Origin: Fuerstiella sp.
GTDB lineage: Bacteria > Planctomycetota > Planctomycetia > Planctomycetales > Planctomycetaceae
Assembly: GCA_029245955.1 (NCBI GenBank)
Contig: JAQWOH010000038.1
Location: 310,001-374,000, forward strand
Direction: 5' to 3'
Length of the DNA stretch: 64,000 nt
Positions 36,292 to 45,812 of this stretch are shown here, piece after piece. The position numbers were made by a program, and so were the translations under genes. The notes under the pieces are model-generated. The model was not told the origin of the DNA and searched no databases. It saw only the letters and a program-made list of their open reading frames with translations. Every line of letters starts with the position of its first letter. Position 1 is the stretch's first letter.

Positions 36292-37716
36292 ATGAATATT
36301 GAACGCGATCACACACGGCGGCATTTTTTTCGCGACTGCAGCGTTGGTGTCGGCGCCATGGCGCTGGCAAATCTGTTGGCAGAGGATGGAGCGGCCATCA
36401 ATGCCTCGAATATTGCAGCCCCGCAGCAGTGCCACTTTCCAGCAAAAGCCAAACGCGTTATCTATCTGTTTATGGCCGGCGGGCCTAGCCAGCTGGAACT
36501 CTTCGAACAGAAGCCGCAACTGCAAAAAATGAGTGGTGAGGTCGCGCCGGATTCCTTTTTCGATAAGGAGAAGAGCTTTGCCTTCATCAAGAAGGGGGCC
36601 ACACTGCTGGGGGCAGAACGTCGATTTTGGCGGCACGGTCAGTGCGGTATGGAAGTCAGCGAACTGCTGCCCCACCTGGGTACGGTCGCCGACGATATCT
36701 GTATGGTGCGGGGAATGGTGACGGACGTCTTCAACCATGGTCCGGCTAAACTGTTCATGAACAGTGGGTTCCAGACTCCCGGGCGTCCCAGTATGGGGGC
36801 ATGGGTGACATATGGTCTGGGCAGTGAATCTCGCAACCAGCCGGGGTTTGTGGTGCTGCAATCCGGACCCCGGGGACCACGCGCTGGTAATGCTCTGTGG
36901 GCCAGCGGATTCCTGCCGACTACGTTTCAGGGGGTTCCGTTTCGTGGTACAGGTGATGCGATTCTGAATCTGAACAGTCCCGCGGGATTTAGCTCGGATC
37001 AACAACGCGACTTCTTCGATCTGGTTGGAAACCTGAACCAGCAGCGACTGGACCTGACTGGTGACCCTGAGATCGCCACGCGGATGCGAGCCTACGAAAT
37101 GGCATATCGCATGCAGACCAGTGCTCCGGAGCTGATGGACATTCAGTCGGAACCCCGGCACATCCTGGATCTTTACGGAGCCGAACCGGGGAACAATTCC
37201 TACGCCAATAACTGTCTGCTGGCACGTCGACTGATCGAACGTGGTGTGCGTTTTGTGCAGCTGTATCACACGGACTGGGACGATCATGGAAACCCCGGTC
37301 AGAATATCGGATCGGCGCTGGATAAACGCTGTGGCGAAGTTGACCGTCCTTCTGCGGCCCTGATTAAGGATCTGAAGCAGCGCGGCCTGCTGGAGGACAC
37401 CATCGTGATCTGGGGCGGTGAATTCGGCCGCACTCCGATGGGCGAGGTCCGTAAGTCTCTGCCTGGCCGAGATCATCATATTGATGCGTTTACCATGTGG
37501 GTCGCGGGCGGCGGATTCAAGCCGGGGTATTCGTATGGCAGAACTGATGATTTTGGTTTTGGTGTTGTCGACGAAAAAGTTCACGTGCACGACTTTCACG
37601 CGACGCTTCTGAATCAGCTGGGTTTTGACCATGAACAGCTGACGTTTCGGTTTCAGGGCCGCGAATACCGACTGACCGACGTACACGGTCGTGTGGTGGA
37701 TGAAATTCTGACATAG
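36292..37716 (+). CDS. DUF1501 protein paired with the DUF1549/1553 gene
   Basis: A 474-residue exported protein of normal family length. It starts with a twin-arginine signal (TRRHFFRDCSVGVGAMALAN), then the DUF1501 domain: AKRVIYLFMAGGPSQLELFE, MVRGMVTDVFNHGPAKLF, GARFVQ-like strand RGVRFVQLYHTDWDDHGN and VIWGGEFGRTPMGE with GRDHHIDAFTMW. The metal-binding layout resembles alkaline phosphatase/sulfatase relatives but no Ser/Cys nucleophile motif is obvious. GGAAG seven bases before the ATG and a gap of only 17 bases after the partner gene suggest one transcript. Both proteins are probably co-exported and act together. Confidence 0.88.
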   Translation: MNIERDHTRRHFFRDCSVGVGAMALANLLAEDGAAINASNIAAPQQCHFPAKAKRVIYLFMAGGPSQLELFEQKPQLQKMSGEVAPDSFFDKEKSFAFIKKGATLLGAERRFWRHGQCGMEVSELLPHLGTVADDICMVRGMVTDVFNHGPAKLFMNSGFQTPGRPSMGAWVTYGLGSESRNQPGFVVLQSGPRGPRAGNALWASGFLPTTFQGVPFRGTGDAILNLNSPAGFSSDQQRDFFDLVGNLNQQRLDLTGDPEIATRMRAYEMAYRMQTSAPELMDIQSEPRHILDLYGAEPGNNSYANNCLLARRLIERGVRFVQLYHTDWDDHGNPGQNIGSALDKRCGEVDRPSAALIKDLKQRGLLEDTIVIWGGEFGRTPMGEVRKSLPGRDHHIDAFTMWVAGGGFKPGYSYGRTDDFGFGVVDEKVHVHDFHATLLNQLGFDHEQLTFRFQGREYRLTDVHGRVVDEILT

Positions 37717-37759
37717 GGAACCATGCCGTAAAATGAATACCGCGGTCTGTACCGGCGGC

Positions 37760-39553
37760 CTAGCGGTCTGCATTCCGGTATCGCACTTCCACGTCGACTG
37801 ACTCAGCGCCGGCTTCGCCTGGCCCGATGTCCTCATTTCTCAGTTGTGCTGACAGCGTTGCGTATTCTGCGGCTTCTCGCAGGCGACGTGCGCGATCAAA
37901 CGGTCTGAAATCGGAATACCGTTTCAGTACGCCGACCGTCGTCTTGTAGGCATCTACCAGAACCTCACGGACAATCTTGTGATCCTGCATGGATTCGACG
38001 AAGCTGACTCGTTGCGGTGCATCAGGTACGCCATGCCGGTGAAAAGCATCGGTGGTCATTGCCGCATCTGTGACTGCTCGTCCAATCAGATACGTGGATA
38101 TGAGATTGGGATGTACTCCGTCCAGGAAGAACTTATTGCTCAGCAGCCCGTGTTCGGCGTGTCGACGAATGACGTGCTCAGTTTCCACAAACGTTACGCC
38201 GGCTCGTCCCGCGGCGCGAAGGCCGGATTCTCGATATGAATCCTGCGCGCGAATGGGAAACTGGTCGAGATTAATCGCCATTTCAAAATAGGATCGTGCG
38301 GTGTCCGGCTGATCGAGATTCAGGCAGCATTCACCGGCGCGAAAATGAAATTCGGCGACGTCCGGGTAACGCTGAAGCAGTGTCGAACAGAGGTTTAGTG
38401 CTGCAGTCCATTCCTGATTCTGCTGCAGCTTTCGGATTTTCAGCCACTGCGTCTCGATCTTTGCCGCATCGTCCGCATCGCCCAGCGAAAGATTCGGCTC
38501 AAAATCAGACTCGCCAGCAACGGGAGAGCAGAATACAACAACGATGTCATTGTCGTCTGCCCAGCGAAAAAAGTCTTCCAGCTGTCGCACATAACGCTGC
38601 AACCGTGTTCTGAGCAGATGCTCCGGGCAGATTCGGCCGCCACAGAGGCGTTTATCATCTGGTGATGATGTCGTAACCATCATTTGCTGAGCGAGCAGCG
38701 GATTGACAAGTCGGAAAACTGCACACAATGACATCCAGTCATCGATAGCTCCCCAGGAAGTCTTTCGTGCCAGATCCAGTTCTTCCAGCCGATGAAAGAA
38801 CTGGTTGTGACCGGAATAGATCAGGATCATGTCCGGTTTCTCTTTCAGGTCTCCGAGTCGTGCCAATGCCTGTTCCAGATTTGCTCCCGTGACGGACAGG
38901 TTCTTGAAGTGTACGTCGTGTTCCGGGTACATTTGGCGCAATTGCCAGACCAGTACATGGCCGATGCTGTAATGCGGTTCGTAGGGGAAGCCCAGCATCG
39001 TGGATCCCCCCACGGCAGCAATGTGAATTTCCTCCTCGGGCGGCAGGGGCAGTGTGCCTGGCATGGGCAACGGCTGGAATTTGCTCTGCTCGATGAGCAG
39101 AGCGGTGCCTTCGAGGATGGGTACGCTCACCAAGACTGCGAACCCTGTTCGCAGCATGCCAGGGACCCAGGGCCGCCACTGCAGTTTTCCGCGGCGGAAT
39201 GTTTCGCACAGGAGCATCAACACGCCGCCGCAGGCCAGGCAGCCGGCAGCGATGGATACGCGGAGCGAGACAGCTGCCCCCAGCAGAAGGGTATAGCGGT
39301 GCAGCCCGAACCAGTACAGGACCGTCATTCCAATTGCTGCGATGTTTACAACGGCGGCCAGAAGGACGCGCCGCCATTTTTGGGGCGTGCCCCACCGATT
39401 CCAGATAAGCATGAGTCCGGTTAAGTGCAGCAATGGCACGGCCAGGAACACGTCGGCTGTCGGACTTGTCAGAATCAACGGCAGCAATATGAGTGCGCAG
39501 GGCAGAAGCAGCCACGGCAGGAACTGTTGTTTTTGACGATGTCGTCTGTGCAT
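37760..39553 (-). CDS. Membrane-anchored SGNH/GDSL hydrolase with TPR segment
   Basis: A protein of about 597 residues. The N-terminal part has four to five hydrophobic helices (FLPWLLLPCALILLPLILT, VLLAAVVNIAAIGMTVLYW, LLLGAAVSLRVSIAAGCLAC, FAVLVSVPILEGTALLI). The hydrolase part follows: AAVGGSTMLGFPYE (block I Ser), a Gly/Asn block in NLSVTGANL, IYSGHNQFF (block III Asn), and DGVHPNLIS (Asp-x-x-His). A TPR-like pair (AALNLCSTLLQRYPDVAEFH, PDTARSYFEMAINLD) is inserted before the last block. It probably removes acyl groups at the membrane. The frame is open to a TTG at 39721 next to the regulator stop; I use the ATG at 39553 before the first helix. Confidence 0.72.
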   Translation of the reverse strand: MHRRHRQKQQFLPWLLLPCALILLPLILTSPTADVFLAVPLLHLTGLMLIWNRWGTPQKWRRVLLAAVVNIAAIGMTVLYWFGLHRYTLLLGAAVSLRVSIAAGCLACGGVLMLLCETFRRGKLQWRPWVPGMLRTGFAVLVSVPILEGTALLIEQSKFQPLPMPGTLPLPPEEEIHIAAVGGSTMLGFPYEPHYSIGHVLVWQLRQMYPEHDVHFKNLSVTGANLEQALARLGDLKEKPDMILIYSGHNQFFHRLEELDLARKTSWGAIDDWMSLCAVFRLVNPLLAQQMMVTTSSPDDKRLCGGRICPEHLLRTRLQRYVRQLEDFFRWADDNDIVVVFCSPVAGESDFEPNLSLGDADDAAKIETQWLKIRKLQQNQEWTAALNLCSTLLQRYPDVAEFHFRAGECCLNLDQPDTARSYFEMAINLDQFPIRAQDSYRESGLRAAGRAGVTFVETEHVIRRHAEHGLLSNKFFLDGVHPNLISTYLIGRAVTDAAMTTDAFHRHGVPDAPQRVSFVESMQDHKIVREVLVDAYKTTVGVLKRYSDFRPFDRARRLREAAEYATLSAQLRNEDIGPGEAGAESVDVEVRYRNADR

Positions 39554-39721
39554 CTTTTTTTTAATCAGGGGCGCGACGGCGCCGTGTATATCTGTTCGAT
39601 AAGATTCGCCGCCATTCTTACGCTGAGGGACACGAACAAGCCGGGAGTTTTCGTGCGTCGGCACCGGTCCTGTGCTGATCGCATCGTGCTGTGGACCTGC
39701 CCCTCTGAAATTACTGTTCAA

Positions 39722-41080
39722 TCATGCTGAATTGATTCCCAGCGTTTTCAAGCGTCGGTACAGCTTCGGCCGCGTCATTCCCAGTCGACGGGCGGCTTCG
39801 GCCTTATTTCCGTCACAGGCTGCCAATGTCTTGAGCAGGACTTCCAACTCAAATCTCTCAAGAATCGATTCCAGTGAACTTGTCCCTGCCGTGGGCGTGG
39901 CCGGCATTTCCTGAGCGCCAACACCGGCTCGAAAGGCAAATGGCAGATCCTCCGGGCACAACTGGGTGGAAAAACAGTTCTGGCAGGCATCAAACATCAC
40001 CTGGCGTAACTCTCGAACGTTTCCCGGCCAGCGGTAGAACAGCAATTCCTGTTGTGTCGCTGCGGTCATACTTTCTGCTGATGTCTGCATGCTATGACGA
40101 CATTCCTCAATAAAGAACTGGGCCAGCAGACTGATGTCCTCACCACGCTCATGCAGACCAGGCAGCTCGATCTGCAGTGTCGAGAACAGGTCCCTGAACT
40201 CCGGTATCAGCCAGTCGACCGAATCCGGTGCATTCAGAGACTTCAGGCTGATGGCGCCCAGTCGTACTCCCGTGGCTTCGTCTGCCAGGTTCTCAAGCAG
40301 CCACTGCTGAACCTCGCGCGGACAGCGATCTGCGTCAACAAGCATCAGTGTGCCGGTTCGGCGGTGTGCTGCGCTGCCTTTTTCGTCCACAAGTTCGCGC
40401 AGACGGCGAAGAGTGTCGAGTAACTGAACCTCAGTCAGCAGGTGACTGTTCAAAGCAACGAAGCTGTGCTCCTGATATTCGCTGGCTGTGTGAATCATTC
40501 TTGACAGATGTCGGCGTCCGCTGCCGGAAGGTCCGACGATACTATAGCCGCAGGTCGAGTGTTTCAGCAGTTCGGCCTGATCTAAAGCTGTAGTAATTGC
40601 CGGCGACTGCCCGACAAACGATTCACCAGAGAACCGTTTTCGAAACTCCAGTCTCAATGCTGTGACCTCTGCGTGCAGCTGCAAAGACAGAGAACGTTTC
40701 GAAGAATCAGCTTCCGCCTCACTGCACGCGATAATGATTCGAGTGACGACGTCACCGGAGTCATGAATCGGAAGAAACGTCAGGCCTGTCTTGGACGATG
40801 TCCCGTTGCTGTGTGGCAGTACGGTCTGAACCGAACGACCGGCACCGTTAATAACCTCATGGGAAGGAGCCAGTGTCGAGATCAACAGATCTTTTGGTGT
40901 GGATGAGTCGGCTGCGAATTCACAGATCAGGCCCTCCATGTCGTCGGCCGTCCAGCCAGTCTTCTTCTGGAGCCCGGGGCTGAAAAAGCGAATTCGTCGT
41001 TCCGCGTCCAGGACACAGATCGCTGAAGTCGACCCCACCAGTGTTGCATCCAGCAAATTGCGTTTTCTGCGGATTGCCAT
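39722..41080 (-). CDS. Divergent PAS-AAA+-Fis regulator (sigma54-activator-like)
   Basis: A 452-residue protein with three parts: a PAS domain (CVLDAERRIRFFSPGLQKKT, GWTADDMEG), an AAA+-like domain (SFVGQSPAITTALDQAELLK), and a Fis-type helix-turn-helix (CDGNKAEAARRLGMTRPKLY). Key residues have changed: the Walker A Lys is Arg (GPSGSGRRH), the GAFTGA loop that contacts sigma54 is absent, and Walker B is GTLMLVDADR. ATP hydrolysis and sigma54 activation are therefore unlikely; the protein probably regulates by DNA binding. WPGNVRELRQ and GLHERGEDISLLAQFF are well kept. It lies between an MFS gene and the SGNH gene, with the stop touching the possible start of the latter. Confidence 0.82.
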   Translation of the reverse strand: MAIRRKRNLLDATLVGSTSAICVLDAERRIRFFSPGLQKKTGWTADDMEGLICEFAADSSTPKDLLISTLAPSHEVINGAGRSVQTVLPHSNGTSSKTGLTFLPIHDSGDVVTRIIIACSEAEADSSKRSLSLQLHAEVTALRLEFRKRFSGESFVGQSPAITTALDQAELLKHSTCGYSIVGPSGSGRRHLSRMIHTASEYQEHSFVALNSHLLTEVQLLDTLRRLRELVDEKGSAAHRRTGTLMLVDADRCPREVQQWLLENLADEATGVRLGAISLKSLNAPDSVDWLIPEFRDLFSTLQIELPGLHERGEDISLLAQFFIEECRHSMQTSAESMTAATQQELLFYRWPGNVRELRQVMFDACQNCFSTQLCPEDLPFAFRAGVGAQEMPATPTAGTSSLESILERFELEVLLKTLAACDGNKAEAARRLGMTRPKLYRRLKTLGINSA

Positions 41081-41203
41081 GACTGTTGACGCTGACTCAG
41101 AATCTGAAGGAGGAACTTCCCACCACGTCGTGTGAAGCGTTTGGATCTTGAATGGGTGGGGAATCTAAGCTACGTCTGTCCTTACCTGTGCCGCCTGGTG
41201 TCG

Positions 41204-42772
41204 TTATGGGTTTCTGATCGACGCAAGAATATCGTCGCGTTCGGATTCGGTCTCAGTGTCCGAGGGATCGTTACGGCCCAAACTGGAAATGATCGGTCCC
41301 GGTATTGCTCGTACGGCAAAGATTCCCACAACAAATACGAGGCTGTTCAGCATAACAATAGTTTCCGCGGATCGCAGCAGAGGCTGAAGTATACCTGTCA
41401 GGAGGACCAATATCGCACTGGCGAAAAGGGAGACTGTGACGACACGGGTTCGTGCGGCGTCGTCCGGACAGTCTGAAAATAACTCACCGACTAAGGCGCT
41501 GGTGCCGCAGGCGACTCCGCCGGTGAACAGGCCGCACAGCATACAAATCGCTACGAACAACGGGCTCGTCGGCGAAGCGAGTCCGCAGGCGATGGTCAGC
41601 GTACCACCAAGTGCCAGAAAAGGTAGTATACCAACAACATAACCGACCCGTGGTGCGACCGAAAACAATAGCCAGGTGCCGATCACCAGGCCCACGGATA
41701 CTGCTGTGGCCGCAGCCTGGCTTTCAAGGCGAATGGCGACGTGCAGGATATTGAATGCGATGTTCCAGACGGCAGATATTCCTACAGTGCTGATCACGAC
41801 ACCGACCGGAAATGGCGTTTGCAGAATATCCTGTGTGCCACCGCAACATTCGACCGCATCGCAGTCGTCTGGTCCGGATGCTGTGCTGTCAGCAGGGCCG
41901 TTGATGTTCTCAGGCGCCTGGGACAAGGTCGCAGCGGTGCTGTTAGAACGCTCCGGTGCCGAGTCGTCTTTTGGTTCCGCTATCCTTGAATTCGTCGACA
42001 TCGGCCTGACGAAAAACCACGCAGGCACACACAGCGCAGAGATCACAGCCGCTGCCGCAGTTGCTTCGTCTGAAATCTCTGCCGTGGAAATACCAGCTAT
42101 GATCCCAACCGGAAACGCGACCGACCATAAACGGATTCCCTGCCACCGACTGCGGCTGGAAAGTAATCGTCGGAACATCTCCGTCACAGGCGACCATTCC
42201 GTTACTACACCGGCACCGATCATTGTGGCGGCAGCAAGATCTGCTGCACTGCCCGAATTGTTCCGCAAAAGAAGTAATCCGGTTGCAATACAGCCGTTGC
42301 GAAATGCAAACAAAGCCGGCTGCCCCAGATGGGTGACGGCGGCTTCCTGGAAGGATGCTGCCAGGGCCATGCCGCATAATGCGGCCGAGCAGTACAATGA
42401 TGTCATCGCAACAGGTGTCGACTCAGACTTCGTCAGTGAGAACACGACGATCATCGTCACTGCGAATCCCTGCAGCGACCGTACAGCAATGATAAAGCAC
42501 TGCTGACGACGAAATGTGTTCCGGGAACTCAGTGTAGTCACGTCGCCCTGTCCGTACGTGTGTTTTGCAACATCTGCCACCGAAACTACTTCAGCGGGCA
42601 CGCGTAGAGTATCTGCCGTTTCAGGAAACGAATAATGGTCTGAAGACGAACATGTCAGACTCTTGCGCTTGGGAAGTGAACGTGGCGCTGATTCTCTGTG
42701 CAGCCAAACGTCCCGGGCTGCGTGTCCGGCACGTGCTCGCTTTCGAGTGACTTCGGGTGCGGTTGCGGACAA
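41204..42772 (-). CDS. MFS-like transporter, start uncertain
   Basis: A multi-pass membrane protein (up to 522 residues, about ten to twelve helices) resembling a major facilitator. Helices include SLQGFAVTMIVVFSL, SLYCSAALCGMALAAS, LWSVAFPVGIIAGISTA, VGYVVGILPFLALGGTLTI and IVMLNSLVFVVGIFAVRAI. A Ser/Asp-rich loop with several Cys (residues about 260-310, DDCDAVECCGG) joins the halves. The first 90 residues are hydrophilic and lack Met, so the real start is probably a later GTG near VADVAKHTYG or VTTLSSRN. Cargo unknown. Together with the regulator and SGNH genes it may form one operon. Confidence 0.65.
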   Translation of the reverse strand: MSATAPEVTRKRARAGHAARDVWLHRESAPRSLPKRKSLTCSSSDHYSFPETADTLRVPAEVVSVADVAKHTYGQGDVTTLSSRNTFRRQQCFIIAVRSLQGFAVTMIVVFSLTKSESTPVAMTSLYCSAALCGMALAASFQEAAVTHLGQPALFAFRNGCIATGLLLLRNNSGSAADLAAATMIGAGVVTEWSPVTEMFRRLLSSRSRWQGIRLWSVAFPVGIIAGISTAEISDEATAAAAVISALCVPAWFFVRPMSTNSRIAEPKDDSAPERSNSTAATLSQAPENINGPADSTASGPDDCDAVECCGGTQDILQTPFPVGVVISTVGISAVWNIAFNILHVAIRLESQAAATAVSVGLVIGTWLLFSVAPRVGYVVGILPFLALGGTLTIACGLASPTSPLFVAICMLCGLFTGGVACGTSALVGELFSDCPDDAARTRVVTVSLFASAILVLLTGILQPLLRSAETIVMLNSLVFVVGIFAVRAIPGPIISSLGRNDPSDTETESERDDILASIRNP

Positions 42773-43323
42773 TGATCGATTCGGTCACTGTACGTTCGGC
42801 CAATGTTATTAGAACAGGTTTGATATCCATAGGATACAAGCACGAGTCACGACCGAGCACATAAATACGTGGGGGAAAAACGGAGCGATAACTTACTTGC
42901 CGGTGCCGCGTGCTGGTTTTCAGGCACTTACAGATGATGTTCGCAGCCTAGGTGTCGTTACAGCTGCAACACCTGCAACGGCACGATGAAGACCGCTGCC
43001 AGGGGCAGCGATCCGCAGAGTGGCCAGCCAGGCCGGCAGAATCCTGGTGAGGGAGCTTTCAGCGGCCTTCAGTGGAAACTCCATTTCCCGGCCCGTCCAC
43101 ACACAGGCGACAATAACACTGAACGCCAGTGGAAACTGTTCGCTGTCGCACAGTTCAGGGCGGATTGGCCACGATTCGATGCGGACAAGGCTTCAGTGCC
43201 CCGGAATTCCGGCGGCCGAGTCTGACGTAGCGACAATCCGTATGCTGGCATCGCATCATGAGGCTTTTTCTGCTGTCCGGCCTCAGGCTGTGCAGAACGC
43301 CGGGAACCAATGACGTGAACTTG
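42773..43323. other. Stretch without a clear gene; possible remnant
   Basis: About 550 bases between minus-strand genes. No intact frame is convincing. A minus-strand frame ending at 42920 reads EMEFPLKAAESSLTRILPAW then LATLRIAAPGSGLHRAVAG, hydrophobic with protein-like texture, and may be a piece of a decayed membrane protein; I do not recognise the family. Confidence 0.35.
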
Positions 43324-44427
43324 CTAGTCCAGCAGCGTCAGCGGATTGACCCGGGTCTGAAGCGGAAACGTCACCGGCGCATTCATTCGATGTGATTCAA
43401 ACACCGCCGCGATCATCTCAACAATTCGCCGACCTTCATACACTCCGCATTTTGGTTCGCGTTTCTGTTCGATGGCGGACAGCAGGTCTTCGATCGCGAC
43501 GCGATGACGCCGTTTGTATTTTGGATCCGTCAACGGTTCCGGCTTGTCAATCCCAGCAGAATTGATTCGCTTCCATTCACCGCCGCCTCGGGCAGTGTTC
43601 CAGCTGCGGCTTTGCAGAATCCAGACTTCGGGCAATACGTTTTCCTGGATTTCAATGATGCCATCGGATCCATAGATACGCAATGCGAACCGCGTTGGTC
43701 CCTTTCCGGCGTTCCTGTAAGATGAGAACGAATAAGTTACTCCCTGTTTCAGTCCGTACATTGCCCGGACAGCATCGCCAGCCAGGTGTCCGATGCCCTC
43801 GTTACCGTCATACACGTCTGCCGCTGTGACGGGCTGGCCTCCCGACAGCACGGATGCGAAACACCATTGCGGATCGAATCCAAGGTTCAGCACCATGTCC
43901 ATGATGTGAGAACCCAGCACCCATAAGTCTTCGCCACCACCACGCCGATCTTCTTTTCCGCGACCACGCAGTTCGACCACCTGTCCGATCGCACCGTCTC
44001 TGATCAATCTTCGTATGGTCTGAAGGGCTGGAGCGTAGCGGGTTGGGTGGGCCGTGGCGACGCGTGTATGAGACATCTCACAGGCTTCCACGATCGCATC
44101 GGCTTCGGTGAGATTTCTACAGAACGGTTTTTCCACGTAGCAGTGCATGCCTCGTTGAACGGCGGCCAGAATCATGTCGGCATGCTGGTCCAGCCAGCGG
44201 GGACACACGGCGATAATATCAGGTTTGGCTACATCCATCATCTCGCGATAGTCCGCAAACGCGTTGGCGCAGTCCAGCTTTTTTGCCGTGTTGATACGCC
44301 CGTTCCTGTCGGCATCCGCCACGGCGACGATCTTCGTATTTGGCACATTCAGCCACGCTGTATCCAGACCATGACCATAATTGCCGCGACCCGTGGCACC
44401 GATAACACCGATCGAGTAGTTCTTCAT
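43324..44427 (-). CDS. Gfo/Idh/MocA family oxidoreductase
   Basis: A 367-residue NAD(P)-dependent oxidoreductase, usually acting on sugars or inositols. The Rossmann fold starts SIGVIGATGRGNYGHGLDTA, where the usual GxGxxG is GATGRG; the second strand ends VAVADADRN. The signature Lys lies in CYVEKPFCRNLTEADAI. The C-terminal domain has GGGEDLWVLGSHIMDMVLN, giving the conserved His. No signal peptide, so it is cytoplasmic. GGAG seven bases before the ATG at 44427 supports the start over the earlier ATG at 44457. It is downstream of the frameshifted esterase on the same strand and may act on a sugar released by it. Confidence 0.85.
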   Translation of the reverse strand: MKNYSIGVIGATGRGNYGHGLDTAWLNVPNTKIVAVADADRNGRINTAKKLDCANAFADYREMMDVAKPDIIAVCPRWLDQHADMILAAVQRGMHCYVEKPFCRNLTEADAIVEACEMSHTRVATAHPTRYAPALQTIRRLIRDGAIGQVVELRGRGKEDRRGGGEDLWVLGSHIMDMVLNLGFDPQWCFASVLSGGQPVTAADVYDGNEGIGHLAGDAVRAMYGLKQGVTYSFSSYRNAGKGPTRFALRIYGSDGIIEIQENVLPEVWILQSRSWNTARGGGEWKRINSAGIDKPEPLTDPKYKRRHRVAIEDLLSAIEQKREPKCGVYEGRRIVEMIAAVFESHRMNAPVTFPLQTRVNPLTLLD

Positions 44428-44520
44428 GATAGTTCTCCGTCGCTCGTAAATATCCACCGGTTGTGTTGAACATGGTATGCTGAAACGTGACTTGTTATGA
44501 ATATTCAGCGGAAACGTTAT

Positions 44521-45635
44521 TCAATCCGCAGACACTGAGATTTGCAAGAACGTGGCCAGGTACTGCCGCCATAGTCTCCACTCATGACCGCCCGTGTTCT
44601 TCATGTATTTGTGCGTAACTCCGGCGTCTCTCAACTGGGCAGTGAACTTATTATTTTGTTCCAGCAGAAAGTCGTCGTTTCCGATCGGAATCCAGAAGTG
44701 CCTGAGCTGATTCGCCGGGGGCGGCTGTGTTGCCAGAGCTGGATACTTTTTCAGCAGTTCAGACGTTTCCAATTGTGGCGCAGCGGCACTGAACGCCCCG
44801 ATCGCGCTGAATGTGTCCGTATTTTTCAGGCCCGTGTCGATAGCGTGTCCACCACCCATCGAAAGTCCCGCGATCGATCGGTTAGCAGCATTCTTCTGAA
44901 GTCGGAATTTGTTGTCCAGGAACGGCAACAGATCAATCGTGATATCCTGCTCATACAAATCAGCGTTGTTCGGAATGTATTCACCGGGTCGGTCGTGATA
45001 TGACGGCGGAATCGGGTGGCCATACGGCATGACAAGAACGCACTTTTGTATCGCGCCCGACGCGATGAGGTTGTCCGCGATCAGATGAGCACGCCCCACT
45101 TCGGTCCACGCTGTTTCGTCGTCACCAAAACCGTGCAGAAGAACGACCAGCGGATAGGATTGTTCAGCCGCTGCATTGTAGTGCGGTTGCGTATATATAC
45201 CATCACCGGTCGAGAATGGCCAACGGTTGTGGACGGGTAGATCAGCTTTTGTATGACGCCGTGGGGGACGTCCTTGAATTTTGTCAGGAGTGGAGGATCG
45301 CCCGGTACTTCCACCATGCCGGCAAGAGAAAACCACTTTTTGACTCTTCGGTTTGAAGGGTCGAGCATACGCGTGCCGTCGACATCAAAGCTGTAGTCGT
45401 GAATGCCCGCGGGCAGCTTTGACGTGGTGATCGCCCATACATCATTTTCTGCCTTCGTCATCAGCAATTCTTCAGCGGCAATTCTTGCAAGAATCTTCCG
45501 GGCTGCGCCGGACTTCAGTCGCAGCGTAACAGTGTCATCGCCGTGGACTTCCGGCGATCGAATGTGTTGTACGTTCGCATCTGTCATGTGAAGGCTCGGC
45601 AGAATTATCAGTAGTGCCAGTCGCTGGTGATGCAT
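44521..45635 (-). pseudogene. E-set plus esterase gene, broken by a 2-base TA insertion
   Basis: Two minus-strand frames form one esterase. Codons 1-145 encode a signal-like start (HHQRLALLIILPSL) and an E-set/CBM48-like domain (DDTVTLRLKSGAARKILARI, PAGIHDYSFDVDGTRMLDPS) up to HSRPVMVY. The frame is then lost and resumes two bases out of phase as TQPHYNAAAEQSYPLVVLLH, a PF00756 esterase with GLSMGGGHA (nucleophile Ser) and GGHEWRLWRQYL (His). The break lies in TATATATA (45192-45199); removing one TA restores a 370-residue protein. The family removes feruloyl or acetyl groups from polysaccharide. Either a recent mutation, a reversible repeat, or a read error. Otherwise no key residue is lost. 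Confidence 0.8.
45192..45199. repeat. (TA)4 repeat at esterase frameshift
   Basis: Four TA units sit exactly where the esterase frame changes. Three units would keep the N- and C-terminal parts in one frame. Dinucleotide repeats of this kind change length by slippage. Confidence 0.75.
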
Positions 45636-45812
45636 ACTGCTGACTATAACGTTCTTCTTCGGCGAGTCATGCGAAAGGTGGTGTGTTGCTGGTGCTGCAG
45701 CGCTTGCTGTGATGCTGCCGCACATTGCGGGATGACAGTGACCGCGTTTTCTGTAGGATACATCTGCTGAACAGCGGGAATCAGCCACAAGCGGCCAACC
45801 GGAGAAGTAGCG

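Noticed and set aside
36181-37836. Long minus-strand frame
   Set aside because: Antisense to the DUF1501 gene at 36292-37716, which has a twin-arginine signal and family motifs; the minus reading shows none.
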